Source: Tsuneonella sediminis (lineage in GTDB: Bacteria > Pseudomonadota > Alphaproteobacteria > Sphingomonadales > Sphingomonadaceae). Taken from it: a stretch of DNA of 64,000 nt. The notes beneath the pieces were generated by a model that did not search any database, was not told the DNA's origin, and worked only from the letters and a program-made list of their open reading frames with translations. The stretch is taken from the NCBI RefSeq assembly GCF_051912845.1, contig NZ_JBNCBU010000001.1, positions 372,001 through 436,000 on the forward strand, given 5' to 3'. Below, in pieces: positions 16,796-25,735 of the stretch (the stretch's first letter is position 1; each line of letters begins with the position of its first letter). Position numbers and translations under genes: made by a program.

Positions 16796-16900
16796 GCATC
16801 CGGGGCTTGCACCGCTTGGGAGCCGCGCCACTAAGGGGTGACCGCAGACCTGTCAACCGCTCCGAGCGACCCTTTTTGCCGCGTTTGCCGCAAGCAAAAA

Positions 16901-16908
16901 TTAACCAT
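16901..16908 (+). promoter_or_regulatory. CtrA-like half-site TTAACCAT
   Basis: A TTAACCAT octamer lies 54 bases upstream of the secreted-protein ATG at 16962. TTAACCAT is reported as a CtrA half-site in Caulobacter (from memory). A single copy is weak evidence alone; the same octamer recurs near other genes in this window. Confidence 0.35.
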
Positions 16909-16961
16909 GTCCCGGCATGCTCGCCTTGCCCCGCCACGGGGCATCGGGGGACCATACGACA

Positions 16962-17381
16962 ATGCGCTTCGGGCTAGGCTTCGTCGGCTTGCTGTGCCTG
17001 GCGGCAAGCGCGGCTTCCGCTCAAGACCAGGTGGACATCGACCGCGCGATCTACGTCGAGCGCACCCGCGACGGCGTGCGCGAACTTGCGCCGGCGACAG
17101 CGCTGAGATCCGGTGACAGGGTCGTCCTTCTGGTCGAATGGCGCGCGGACGGCGCGGGCCGGCAGTTTACAGTACAAAGCGCGGTGCCGCGCGATCTTGC
17201 CTTTCAGCGCGCGGGCAGCCCTGCGATCGAGGTGTCCACCGACGGGGGACGCAACTGGGGCGAACTCGGCACCCTCAGAATGGGCGCTCGACTCGCGTCG
17301 GCCGAGGATGTCACGCACCTGCGACTGCGAGTCGCCGGCGCTCAGCGCGGCCGAATGATGTTCAGCGCGGTCGTGCGCTGA
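16962..17381 (+). CDS. Secreted hypothetical protein
   Basis: A 139-residue product with a Sec signal peptide (core FGLGFVGLLCLAASA, cleavage probably ASA-QD near residue 20). The mature domain of about 120 residues is beta-rich and resembles the conserved-repeat/DUF11-like immunoglobulin fold: DRAIYVERTRDGVRELAPATA, then a SGDRVVLLVEWRA strand and a C-terminal MMFSAVVR. I cannot name a function. The start was placed at the ATG immediately before the signal peptide. A TTAACCAT octamer lies upstream. Confidence 0.7.
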   Translation: MRFGLGFVGLLCLAASAASAQDQVDIDRAIYVERTRDGVRELAPATALRSGDRVVLLVEWRADGAGRQFTVQSAVPRDLAFQRAGSPAIEVSTDGGRNWGELGTLRMGARLASAEDVTHLRLRVAGAQRGRMMFSAVVR

Positions 17382-17384
17382 GGG

Positions 17385-17966
17385 TCAGCACTTGTCGTAC
17401 TTCCAGTACCGCTTCTTGCCTTCCGCCAGCCACTCCGCGGCCTGGGCAATCCGTTTCGCCCGGGTTTCCGGTCGCTTGGCGTCGTCAATCCATTCGAGGT
17501 ACTCACGGCGGTGAGACGGCGCTAAACCTTCCAGGTTAGCTCTTGCCGCGGGCGACAGCGCTGCACCGAGATCGTCCGGGATGGGGAGTTCGGGGCGCGG
17601 CACCTTTGCCGCGGCGGGTTTGCGGATGGCCGTGCCCCGCGCGTCGATCCGGCTGCACGCGGCCGAAAGGCGCTCCCCGAGCGCGACCTCGCACGGTAGG
17701 TCGCCCACCGATTTCAGCTTTCCGAACTGCCCCATGCCTTCGGGCGCAGTTCCATCGCCGTGGATGCCGAAGCTTGCATGGGCCTTGAACGCCGCCATTC
17801 CCGCGAGGTTCTTATCGCGATAGGTGAAGCACGGCATTCCCCACTTAATCGTCTCTCCCGCTTCGGGAACCAGCGAATGGACGAGCGCGCGGATTCGCCT
17901 GAGGATCGGCTGCGCGAACGGCGCGGCGTTCGCGATGTAGCTGTCTATGCGCGGATCGGTGGTCAT
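17385..17966 (-). CDS. YdeI/OmpD-associated, DUF1801-type protein
   Basis: A 193-residue soluble protein. The N-terminal half matches the DUF1801/YdhG-like fold: GETIKWGMPCFTYR, then GMAAFKAHASFGIHG. The C-terminal half (SPAARANLEGLAPSHRREYLEWI) matches the YdeI/OmpD-associated domain, with R-E-Y-L-E-W-I-D-D-A-K-R-x-E-T-R. These proteins are widespread and poorly understood; some DUF1801 members are iron-chaperone-like. Convergent with the preceding secreted-protein gene. Confidence 0.82.
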   Translation of the reverse strand: MTTDPRIDSYIANAAPFAQPILRRIRALVHSLVPEAGETIKWGMPCFTYRDKNLAGMAAFKAHASFGIHGDGTAPEGMGQFGKLKSVGDLPCEVALGERLSAACSRIDARGTAIRKPAAAKVPRPELPIPDDLGAALSPAARANLEGLAPSHRREYLEWIDDAKRPETRAKRIAQAAEWLAEGKKRYWKYDKC

Positions 17967-18001
17967 CGTGCCTTCCCCTGACGGAGCGCACGATACCCGG
18001 T

Positions 18002-19348
18002 TCAGCCGACCAGCAAAAGCGCCGGCGTTTCGATCAGTTTCTTCACCGCCTGAATGAAGCTGGCGGCATCGTACCCATCGACGACCCGGTGATCGCAGCT
18101 GATCGATATGTTCATCAGCTTGCGCTTCTCGACCCGCTCGCCCCCCATGCCGTCGGGAACGAACATCGGCCGCTCAACGATACGGTTGGGGCCGATGATC
18201 GCAACCTCGGGGCGGTTGATGACCGGCGTGGTGGCAACCCCGCCCAGCGGGCCGAGCGAGGTGACGGTCAGCGTCGATCCGGACAGTTCGTTCGATTTAG
18301 CCGATCCGTCGCGCGCTGCCTCGGCAAGCCGGCGAATCTCGGCAGCCAGTTGCCACAGGTTCCTCGCCTGCGCATTACGGATGACCGGGACCATTAACCC
18401 CGCGTCGGTCTGCGTCGCCATGCCGAGGTGGACCGCGCCATGCCGCGTGACGACGTTCGCCTCGTCGTCGTAGCGTGCATTGATCATGGGGAAATCGGGG
18501 ATTGTCTTGCAGATCGCAGCGATCAGCAGCGGCAGCATGGTCAGCTTGGGCTTCTCGCCCCGGCCCGCGTTGAGCTGCTCGCGCAGGCGCTCGAGCTCGG
18601 TGACGTCGCATTCCTCGACATAGGTGAAATGCGGAATGTGACGCTTGGCCGCGGCCATGTTTTCGGCGATCCGGCGCCTGAGACCGATGACCTTGACCGT
18701 CTCGTCGGGGCGGGTCGCGCCTGCGGGCGCATGGCCGGACTTGGCGCCATAGGAAATGAATGCATCGAGGTCGGAATGGCGGATCCGCCCTTCCTCGCTC
18801 GGACGCACTTCCGAAAGGTCGATGTTGAGGTCGGCGGCGCGCTTGCGCACGGCCGGGGTGGCCAGGACCTTGGCTCCGGGCGACGCCTTCGCGACCGGCG
18901 CAGGCGCAGGAGCGGGCTTTGGCGCCGGCTTCGGGTCGGGCGGAGGCGGGGGAGCGGACTTTTCCTCGACCGCCGCGGCCGCATCGGCAACATCGGACGG
19001 ATCGGGCGTCTCAACCTCTATGCGCTTTTCAACCGCGTCGTCCTTCGGAGCGGGCGCTTCCTCGACAACGGGCTCGTTGGCAGCGGCCACGTCATCGGGA
19101 ACCTCGCCGTCGGTCTCGATGACGACGAGCATCGAGCCGATCGCGATAACGTCGCCCGCTTCGCCTGCGACCTCGACGACCTTGCCCGATACGGGGCTTT
19201 CCATTTCGACCGTGGCTTTGTCGGTCATCATGTCGGCGATCTGCTGGTCTTCCTCGACCATGTCGCCGGGCTTCACGTGCATCGCAACGATTTCGGCCTC
19301 GGCGATGCCCTCGCCAATGTCGGGAAGGTTGAAGGTAAAGCGTGCCAT
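18002..19348 (-). CDS. bkdB: Branched-chain 2-oxoacid dehydrogenase E2 (dihydrolipoyl acyltransferase)
   Basis: A 448-residue product. An N-terminal lipoyl domain (about 3-78) has the lipoyl Lys in T-D-K-A-T-V-E-M. It is followed by an acidic then a Pro/Ala-rich linker, a peripheral subunit-binding domain (about 160-195, V-R-K-R-A-A-D-L), and a catalytic acyltransferase domain with the active site D-H-R-V-V-D-G near the C-terminus. It transfers the acyl group from E1 to CoA. It is the third gene of the E1a-E1b-E2 run. Branched-chain rather than pyruvate specificity is inferred from the E1 features; no E3 gene is in the window. Confidence 0.88.
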   Translation of the reverse strand: MARFTFNLPDIGEGIAEAEIVAMHVKPGDMVEEDQQIADMMTDKATVEMESPVSGKVVEVAGEAGDVIAIGSMLVVIETDGEVPDDVAAANEPVVEEAPAPKDDAVEKRIEVETPDPSDVADAAAAVEEKSAPPPPPDPKPAPKPAPAPAPVAKASPGAKVLATPAVRKRAADLNIDLSEVRPSEEGRIRHSDLDAFISYGAKSGHAPAGATRPDETVKVIGLRRRIAENMAAAKRHIPHFTYVEECDVTELERLREQLNAGRGEKPKLTMLPLLIAAICKTIPDFPMINARYDDEANVVTRHGAVHLGMATQTDAGLMVPVIRNAQARNLWQLAAEIRRLAEAARDGSAKSNELSGSTLTVTSLGPLGGVATTPVINRPEVAIIGPNRIVERPMFVPDGMGGERVEKRKLMNISISCDHRVVDGYDAASFIQAVKKLIETPALLLVG

Positions 19349-20416
19349 CTAGGCTTCCAGTATCTTGTCGATCGCCTCGCCGATGCGGACGGGACCGGGG
19401 AAATAGGCCCACTCGAGGCTGTGCGGGTATGGAGTGTCGAAACCGGTCACGCGCTCGACCGGAGCTTCCAGGTGATAGAAGCAGCGCTCCTGCACAAGCG
19501 CGGAAAGCTCGGCGCCGAACCCGCTCGTGCGGGTGGCCTCGTGCACGATGAGGCAACGGCCGGTCTTCTCGACCGACGCCTCGATCGCCTCGATGTCGAG
19601 CGGAACGAGCGTGCGCAGGTCGATGATCTCGGCGTCGACGCCCTTTTCCTTCGCGACGGCGGCGCTCACGTGGACCATCGTGCCGTAGGTCAGGATCGTC
19701 AAGGCATCGCCTTCGCGCACGGTCCTCGCCTTGCCGAGCGGGATCGAATAGTACCCCTCGGGCACCTTGCTGTCGGGGTGGTTTTTCCACGGCTCGACCG
19801 GCTTGTCGTAGTATCCGCTGAAAGGCCCGTTGTAGATCCGCTTGGGCTCGAAGAAGATGACCGGGTCGTTGTCCTCGATCGACGCGATCAGCAGCCCCTT
19901 GGCATCGTATGGCGTCGACGGAATGACGGTCTTCAGCCCGGACACGTGGGTGAATATCGCCTCGGGGCTCTGGCTGTGCGTCTGCCCGCCGAAGATGCCG
20001 CCGCCGAACGGGCTGCGCACGGTCATAGGCGCGATGAATTCGCCCGCCGAACGGTAGCGCAGCCGTGCCGCCTCGCTGATCAGCTGGTCGAGCCCGGGGT
20101 AGATATAATCGGCGAACTGGATCTCGGGCACGGGCCGGAGACCGTACGCGCCCATACCGACCGCCGCGCCGATGATCCCGCATTCGGAAATCGGGGTGTC
20201 GAATACCCGGTTCTTCCCGTGCTTTTCCTGGAGGTGCGCGGTCGCCCGGAACACGCCTCCGAAATAGCCCACGTCCTCGCCCATAATGACGACCGAGGGA
20301 TCGTGGCTGAGCATGATGTCGAGCGCGTCGTTGATCGCCTCGATCATGTTCATGTTGCGCGACGGTGCATCGGCGAGGCCGAGCACGCCGTCTTCGTCGA
20401 TCAGGCTTGAGGCCAC
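19349..20416 (-). CDS. bkdA2: Branched-chain 2-oxoacid dehydrogenase E1 beta subunit
   Basis: A 355-residue product when begun at GTG 20416, which sits six bases after a strong AAAGGAAG ribosome site inside the end of the E1-alpha gene; the longer frame upstream is antisense-like sequence. The beta subunit forms the pyrimidine half of the ThDP site (V-V-I-M-G-E-D-V-G near 50; Q-F-A-D-Y-I-Y-P-G-L-D-Q near 120) and a C-terminal transketolase-C fold (G-R-C-L-I-V-H-E-A). An alternative start at MNMIEAIND would remove 21 residues. Co-transcribed between E1-alpha and E2. Confidence 0.88.
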   Translation of the reverse strand: MASSLIDEDGVLGLADAPSRNMNMIEAINDALDIMLSHDPSVVIMGEDVGYFGGVFRATAHLQEKHGKNRVFDTPISECGIIGAAVGMGAYGLRPVPEIQFADYIYPGLDQLISEAARLRYRSAGEFIAPMTVRSPFGGGIFGGQTHSQSPEAIFTHVSGLKTVIPSTPYDAKGLLIASIEDNDPVIFFEPKRIYNGPFSGYYDKPVEPWKNHPDSKVPEGYYSIPLGKARTVREGDALTILTYGTMVHVSAAVAKEKGVDAEIIDLRTLVPLDIEAIEASVEKTGRCLIVHEATRTSGFGAELSALVQERCFYHLEAPVERVTGFDTPYPHSLEWAYFPGPVRIGEAIDKILEA

Positions 20417-21693
20417 TTGATCTTCCTTTCGCGGATAGCCTGCGCGGCCTGTTCCTCGAGGTGCCAAGGCAGTTCTTCGAAGACGTCCTCGAACATCGTG
20501 TGGAACGGGTGGTGCATGCCGTGGCCCAGCACACCGTTCTTTTCGGCATCCTTGGTCGCGGCCTTGACCTTTTCGGCACATTTCAGGTCGAGCGCTTCTT
20601 GGCGATCCTCATCCCATTCGCCGATCGCGATGAGATGGTCCTTCAGACGCATAATCGGATCTCCGAGCGGCCATTCGCTGCGCTCCTGCGCGCTGCGGTA
20701 CTGGCTCGGGTCGTCCGAGGTCGAGTGACCTTCCGCGCGGTAGCTGAAGTGTTCGATCAGCGTCGGGCCGCCGTTCGCGCGCGCGCGATTGGCCGCCCAC
20801 TGGGTCGCGGCATAGACCGCCAGCGCGTCGTTTCCGTCAATCCGCAGCGAGGCGATGCCGTAGCCGAGCCCGCGCGCGGCGAAGGTCGCCCGCTCGCCAC
20901 CGGCGAAACCCGAGAAGCTGGAAATCGCCCACTGGTTGTTGACCACGTTGAGGATCACCGGCGCGTTGTAGACCGCGGCGAACAGGCAGGCGGCGTGGAA
21001 GTCTCCCTCCGCGGTGCTGCCCTCGCCCACCCAGGTTGCGGCGATACGGCTGTCGCCGCGCATCGCGCTCGCCATCGCCCAGCCCACCGCTTGCGGGGTC
21101 TGGGTGGCAAGATTGCCGCTGATCGTGAAGAAGCTGTGCGGCCGGCTCGAATACATGATCGGCAGCTGGCGTCCCTTCAGCTTGTCGCCGCGGTTCGAGT
21201 AGATCTGGTTGATCATCTCGACCAGCGGATAACCGCGCGCAATCAGGATGCCCTGCTGGCGATAGCTGGGAAATACCATGTCGTCGCCGGCAAGCGCCAT
21301 GGCCGCCGCGACGCTGGTTGCCTCCTCGCCAGTGCACTTCATGTAGAAGCTGGTCTTGCCCTGTCGCTGGCCGCGATACATCCGCTCGTCGAACGCGCGG
21401 GTCAGCGCCATCGTCTCGAGCATCTTGCGCAAGGTATCGGGATCGAGCTTGGGGTCCCATGGCCCATGCGCGCGGTTGTCGTCGCCGAGCACGCGGACGA
21501 GGTCGTTCGCTAGATCCTGCGTGCCGATCGGTTCGCACAGTTCGTCGGGCCGCGGCTGCGCCCCGGCCTCGCTGACCTGGATGTAGGAAAAATCGACCGC
21601 GTCCCCGGGCCGGAACTTGGGTTCGGGCACATGAAAGCGCAGCTCGGGCCGGTTATGCCCCGCCTTGCCTCTCCCGTTCGGCGTATCGGCCAT
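20401..21693 (-). CDS. bkdA1: Branched-chain 2-oxoacid dehydrogenase E1 alpha subunit
   Basis: A 430-residue product. The ThDP motif runs G-E-G-S-T-A-E-G-D-F-H to V-N-N near residues 235-265; the conserved loop R-A-E-G-H-S-T-S-D-D-P-S-Q-Y is present. An N-terminal extension of about 100 residues precedes the dehydrogenase domain, as in 2-oxoisovalerate E1 alphas. The start ATG at 21693 has a GGAGAG ribosome site; a further in-frame start lies six codons upstream. E1 decarboxylates branched-chain 2-oxoacids from Val, Leu and Ile, feeding acyl-CoAs to the cell. Confidence 0.9.
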   Translation of the reverse strand: MADTPNGRGKAGHNRPELRFHVPEPKFRPGDAVDFSYIQVSEAGAQPRPDELCEPIGTQDLANDLVRVLGDDNRAHGPWDPKLDPDTLRKMLETMALTRAFDERMYRGQRQGKTSFYMKCTGEEATSVAAAMALAGDDMVFPSYRQQGILIARGYPLVEMINQIYSNRGDKLKGRQLPIMYSSRPHSFFTISGNLATQTPQAVGWAMASAMRGDSRIAATWVGEGSTAEGDFHAACLFAAVYNAPVILNVVNNQWAISSFSGFAGGERATFAARGLGYGIASLRIDGNDALAVYAATQWAANRARANGGPTLIEHFSYRAEGHSTSDDPSQYRSAQERSEWPLGDPIMRLKDHLIAIGEWDEDRQEALDLKCAEKVKAATKDAEKNGVLGHGMHHPFHTMFEDVFEELPWHLEEQAAQAIRERKIKWPQA

Positions 21694-21768
21694 TTGGCTC
21701 TCCAGACGCAATCTTTTAAATCTGCGTTATTTTATTTCAAAGCGGGTGCCAGAGTCAAGGAGCCCCCG

Positions 21769-22701
21769 TCAGACCGCAACCGGCGCTTTCAACGCACCGA
21801 GTGGCGCATAATCGAGAACCGCAAAATCCTCGATCCGGTAATCAAACATGGACTTCGGCCGCCGCACGATTTCAAGCCTTGGGTGGCCCTGCGGTTCCCG
21901 GCCGAGCTGCTCCTCGATCAGGACCCGGTGATTGAGGTAGAGATGAACGTCGCCGCCCATCCAGACGAACTCGCCGGGTTCGAGACCGGCCTGCTGGGCC
22001 AGCATGCGCTGAAGCAGCGCAGCCGACCACAGGTTGAACGGCAGGCCCAACGCGACGTCGCAGCTGCGTTGATAGAGGAGCCCGTTCAGGCGTCCTTCGG
22101 CGACGTGGAACTGGTAGGTCTTGTGGCACGGCGGGAGCGCCATCCGGTCCAGCTCTGCGACGTTCCAGCCTTCGATGATGTGCCGCCGGCTGCCGGGGTT
22201 GGTCCGCAGCGATTCGACGACCTCGGCGACCTGGTTGATCCCCTCGCCCGGCTCGTAAAGCCCATCGGGGCGGTAGCGCCAGGTCGGCCAGTCCACCCAC
22301 TGCTTGCCGTATACCGGGCCAAGATCGCCCCAGTTCCGGGCGAACACCTCGTCTTCGGCTATGCGACGGACGAAATCCTCGAGCGGAATGTCGTCGCCGG
22401 TTTCGCGCACGTAGCGCGCGTGCGGCCACTCGTTCCAGATCCCGACACCCTGGAGCACCAGGGGGCGAATGTTTGTCTCACCCGTCAGGAACCACAGAAG
22501 CTCCCGCGTCGCGGTCTTCCAGTAGACCCGCTTGGTGGTGATGAGCGGCATGGCGCCATCCGCCAAGTCGAATCGCAAGGTCGCGCCAAAGATCGAGCGT
22601 GTGCCGATCCCCGTCCGGTCCATCCGTTCGGACCCTTCGGTCCAGATGCGCCGCATGAGGTCGAGGTACTGGGTTTCAGGGTGGGGCGATGCGGCCGGCA
22701 T
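21769..22701 (-). CDS. thyA: Thymidylate synthase
   Basis: A 310-residue ThyA. It methylates dUMP to dTMP with methylene-THF. The catalytic Cys192 is in L-P-P-C-H-K-T-Y-Q-F; the R-D-R-T-G-I-G-T-R-like phosphate loop is MDRTGIGTRS near 27. R-S-C-D-V-x-L-G-L-P-F-N and G-D-V-H-L-Y-x-N-H are present. It is about 45 residues longer than E. coli ThyA, with the extra length in the small domain (about 90-140), as in the long Lactobacillus-type enzymes. Apparently monocistronic. Confidence 0.95.
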   Translation of the reverse strand: MPAASPHPETQYLDLMRRIWTEGSERMDRTGIGTRSIFGATLRFDLADGAMPLITTKRVYWKTATRELLWFLTGETNIRPLVLQGVGIWNEWPHARYVRETGDDIPLEDFVRRIAEDEVFARNWGDLGPVYGKQWVDWPTWRYRPDGLYEPGEGINQVAEVVESLRTNPGSRRHIIEGWNVAELDRMALPPCHKTYQFHVAEGRLNGLLYQRSCDVALGLPFNLWSAALLQRMLAQQAGLEPGEFVWMGGDVHLYLNHRVLIEEQLGREPQGHPRLEIVRRPKSMFDYRIEDFAVLDYAPLGALKAPVAV

Positions 22702-22802
22702 GCCAAGTCCCTAGCGCGCGAAATGGCCGCTTGCCACCCCGCGATCCCCTCCCTATAGGGCCGCCTCTGCCTCGCCCCGGACCAGTTCCGGACGGCGCCG
22801 GT

Positions 22803-22879
22803 CGGGGAGTAGCTCAGCCTGGTAGAGCACTGTCTTCGGGAGGCAGGGGCCGGAGGTTCGAATCCTCTCTCCCCGACCA
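22803..22879 (+). tRNA. tRNA-Pro (anticodon CGG)
   Basis: The acceptor CGGGGAG pairs with CTCCCCG, discriminator A, encoded CCA (22877-22879). The anticodon stem CTGTC/GGCAG (one G-T) encloses TTCGGGA, giving CGG. The T-arm GGTTCGAATCC is canonical. Confidence 0.95.
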
Positions 22880-22901
22880 TTTCGCCACAAATCGTGTCAG
22901 T

Positions 22902-23411
22902 CTAATCTCGCGCGACGCCGCGCTGAACTTCGTACAGCAGGTCTTCGTCGAGCGGCTTGCCGTGCATGACCGAGACGTCGCCGGTCGTCTCGAGGACGAC
23001 GGCCCGGACGTCCTTCAGCGATCCCACGTTTGCGGCCCGGAGCTTGGCCATCAGGTCGCCTTTCCCGACGCGAGTCTTTTGCAGCGCCTCCTCGATTACG
23101 ACACCATCGCGGACGAGCAGGACCGGTTCGTTCTGCATCACCGCGTCTGCCCGATCCCACCGTTGTCGCGCCTTTGCGGCGAGGAATTGCACCCCGAACA
23201 AAGCGGCCATGGCTGCGAGCGACTGGATGAATGCGCCCCATTCGTCCGTTCGCGAAGCGCTGCCGACGAGCGAGCCCATTGCGATCGTCATGATGAAATC
23301 GAAGCTCGTCATCTTCGAAAACGATCGAAGGCCCACTATGCGGACCAGGAGTACGATCCAGAGCAGCGCGACCGTCGCGAGCACCAGACCGCTGACGATC
23401 GAATCAAACAT
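22902..23411 (-). CDS. DUF421/YetF-like membrane protein
   Basis: A 169-residue protein with three hydrophobic segments in the first 85 residues and a cytosolic C-terminal domain. The G-L-R-S-F-S-K-M-T-S-F-D-F-I-M-T-I-A-M-G-S motif is characteristic of the YetF/DUF421 family, and the C-terminal half (EPVLLVRDG, LMAKLRAANVGSLKDVRAVVLE) is the usual DUF421 domain. Role unknown; some Bacillus members affect spore germination. Single gene ending downstream of tRNA-Pro. Confidence 0.85.
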   Translation of the reverse strand: MFDSIVSGLVLATVALLWIVLLVRIVGLRSFSKMTSFDFIMTIAMGSLVGSASRTDEWGAFIQSLAAMAALFGVQFLAAKARQRWDRADAVMQNEPVLLVRDGVVIEEALQKTRVGKGDLMAKLRAANVGSLKDVRAVVLETTGDVSVMHGKPLDEDLLYEVQRGVARD

Positions 23412-23498
23412 GGGGTCATCGAGAAAGATACGGCACCTCCACTGATAGAAGGCGCGCCCTGTGCACCGGTTCCCAAGCTCGCGCCGCCGACAGCCGCC

Positions 23499-25559
23499 TT
23501 ACCCGCCGCGAAGCAACTGCACGCCCCAGTCCCGCTCGAACAGGTAAAGCAGCACCCGCGCCGCCTCGCCACGCTCGCCCGTCAGGCCTCCGTCCCGTTC
23601 CATCAGCAGCCGCGCATCTTCGTGGGCGATGGGAAGAAGGCGCTGGATCTGGTCGAGATCGGCGACCCTGAAGGGCGTGTCTCCCGATTGGCGGGTGCCG
23701 AGAAGCTCCCCGCCACCGCGCAACCTGAGATCCTCCTCGGCGAGGCGGAATCCGTCCTGCGTCTCGCGCATCAGAGCCAGGCGCTCCTTTCCAGTCTCGC
23801 TCAGGGCTTCGCCCCGCAGCAGGACGCACGCCGACTTCTGGGCGCCCCGGCCCACCCGGCCGCGCAACTGGTGAAGTTGCGCGAGGCCGAAACGCTCGGC
23901 CTGTTCGATCACCATCAGGGTCGCGTTGGGAACGTCCACTCCAACCTCGATGACGGTTGTCGCAACGAGCAGCCTCGCATCGCCTCGGGCGAAGCGCTCC
24001 ATCGCGGCGTCCTTTACCTCGGGTTTCAGCTGACCATGGACAAGCACGACCGAGTCGCCGAACCGCACTTTCAGCGCCGCATACCGTGCCTCCGCCGCCG
24101 CTATGTCCTCGCTTTCCAGTTCGCGCACCATCGGACAGACCCAGTAGGCCTGCGCCCCGCCCTCGAGCTGCCGAGCGAGCCGGTCGACCACCTCCCCGGT
24201 GCGGTCGGCGCTGATGACCACGGTGTCGATCGCCTGCCGGCCAGGGGGCATCTCGTCGAGCCGGCTCACGTCCATCTCGCCATACTGGGCGAGCGTCAGA
24301 GACCTTGGAATCGGCGTCGCCGTCATCGCAAGCGTATGCGGGGCGACCTTGCCTTTGCTGGCAAGCATCAGCCGCTGCGACACCCCGAAGCGGTGCTGCT
24401 CGTCGATCACCACCAGCCCCAGGTTGCGATAAGCGACCGTCTCCTGGAAGATTGCGTGGGTGCCGACCACGATCGGGATCGACCCGTCGTGCAGGCCCAT
24501 CAGGATCGATTCGCGCGAACGCCCCTTGTCCCGCCCGGTCAGGAGCGCGATTTCGACTCCCGTCGGCGCCAGCATTCGGCGCAGCGTGTCGAAATGCTGG
24601 CGGGCGAGGATCTCGGTCGGCGCCAGCAGCGCGGCCTGTGCCCCGCCCTCCACCGCGACGAGCATCGCCTCGAGAGCGACAACCGTCTTCCCGCTGCCTA
24701 CGTCGCCCTGGAGGAGGCGGAGCATGGGACGGTCCTGAGCGAGGTCGCCCTCGATCTCCCCAATGCTTCGCGTCTGCGCTCCGGTGAGCGGAAACGAGAG
24801 GTCGAGCTTACCGCGCAAGGAGCCGTTACCGTCCAGCGCCTGCCCGCGCCGCCGGCGGTTGTCCGCCCGCACGAGCATCAGCGCCAGGCTGTTGGCGAGC
24901 AGTTCGTCATAGGCAAGCCGGTCGCGCGCGGCCGCGTGGTCGCCGCGATGAGCGAGTCTGAGCGCCTCGGCCCACGACGGCCATTTCATCTTGGCGAACT
25001 GACCGGGCTCGATCCATTCAGGCAAAGTGGGCAGCCTGGCGAGCGCCTGTGCGGCCAGCCCCGCGACCTTCGGCTGCGTAAGGCCCTCGGACAGTGCGTA
25101 GACCGGCTCGTTCAGCGTGCCCAGCAGTCCCTTGCTGTCCTCGCTGACATGATCGGGATGAACGATCTGGAGCATCTGGCCGTACTGGTCGAGCCGGCCT
25201 GCGACCCAGCGCTTCGCGCCCACTGGCAACAGCTTCTTCGCGGTGAAACTCGCGCGACCGAAATATGTCAGCGACACGACGTTGCCGAGCGCGTCGGCTG
25301 CCATCACGTTGTAGGGGCCACGCGCGTTACGGCTGGCGCGGTGTTCCGTAACCGTGAGCGGCACGACCACCTGCTCTCCTACACTTGCGGAGTCGAGATT
25401 ATCGACCGGACGCCGGGTCACGAAACGCTCGGGGAGGTGATACGCAACGTCCCGTACCCTCGAGAGGCCCAGCTTCTCGAGCGGGCGCGCGATCTTCGGA
25501 CCCACGCCCTCAAGCGTCTCTGTCTCGGCAAAGAGCGGATTGAGAACGTCGGGACGCAT
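23499..25559 (-). CDS. recG: ATP-dependent DNA helicase RecG
   Basis: A 686-residue superfamily 2 helicase that remodels stalled forks and Holliday junctions. An N-terminal OB/wedge domain (about 1-215) precedes the helicase domains. Walker A is G-D-V-G-S-G-K-T near 290, the DEAH-type box is V-I-D-E-Q-H-R-F near 385, and motif VI lies at Q-L-R-G-R-V-G-R-G. RecG ends in the TRG-type region (G-E-L-L-G-T-R-Q-S-G). The gene is divergent from hemerythrin-sdhE-mfd. Confidence 0.95.
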   Translation of the reverse strand: MRPDVLNPLFAETETLEGVGPKIARPLEKLGLSRVRDVAYHLPERFVTRRPVDNLDSASVGEQVVVPLTVTEHRASRNARGPYNVMAADALGNVVSLTYFGRASFTAKKLLPVGAKRWVAGRLDQYGQMLQIVHPDHVSEDSKGLLGTLNEPVYALSEGLTQPKVAGLAAQALARLPTLPEWIEPGQFAKMKWPSWAEALRLAHRGDHAAARDRLAYDELLANSLALMLVRADNRRRRGQALDGNGSLRGKLDLSFPLTGAQTRSIGEIEGDLAQDRPMLRLLQGDVGSGKTVVALEAMLVAVEGGAQAALLAPTEILARQHFDTLRRMLAPTGVEIALLTGRDKGRSRESILMGLHDGSIPIVVGTHAIFQETVAYRNLGLVVIDEQHRFGVSQRLMLASKGKVAPHTLAMTATPIPRSLTLAQYGEMDVSRLDEMPPGRQAIDTVVISADRTGEVVDRLARQLEGGAQAYWVCPMVRELESEDIAAAEARYAALKVRFGDSVVLVHGQLKPEVKDAAMERFARGDARLLVATTVIEVGVDVPNATLMVIEQAERFGLAQLHQLRGRVGRGAQKSACVLLRGEALSETGKERLALMRETQDGFRLAEEDLRLRGGGELLGTRQSGDTPFRVADLDQIQRLLPIAHEDARLLMERDGGLTGERGEAARVLLYLFERDWGVQLLRGG

Positions 25560-25735
25560 AATGGTGCCCTACGGACTTTTGAACGGAGTGCGAAGAGGCT
25601 CAGGTCCCGCGCGGGCCCCGCGCCGGGTTGCGAATTCTCGCCATCCGCTCGAGGCTACTTGACCGATGTTAGCCAGGGAACCGCGGCGGGCTTCGGCGCT
25701 TGACAGACCGACACACTTCACAAGCGGAGACCGAC

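Noticed and set aside
18428..20410. Long plus-strand frame opposite E2 and E1 beta
   Set aside because: Antisense to two complete enzyme genes and without recognisable motifs.
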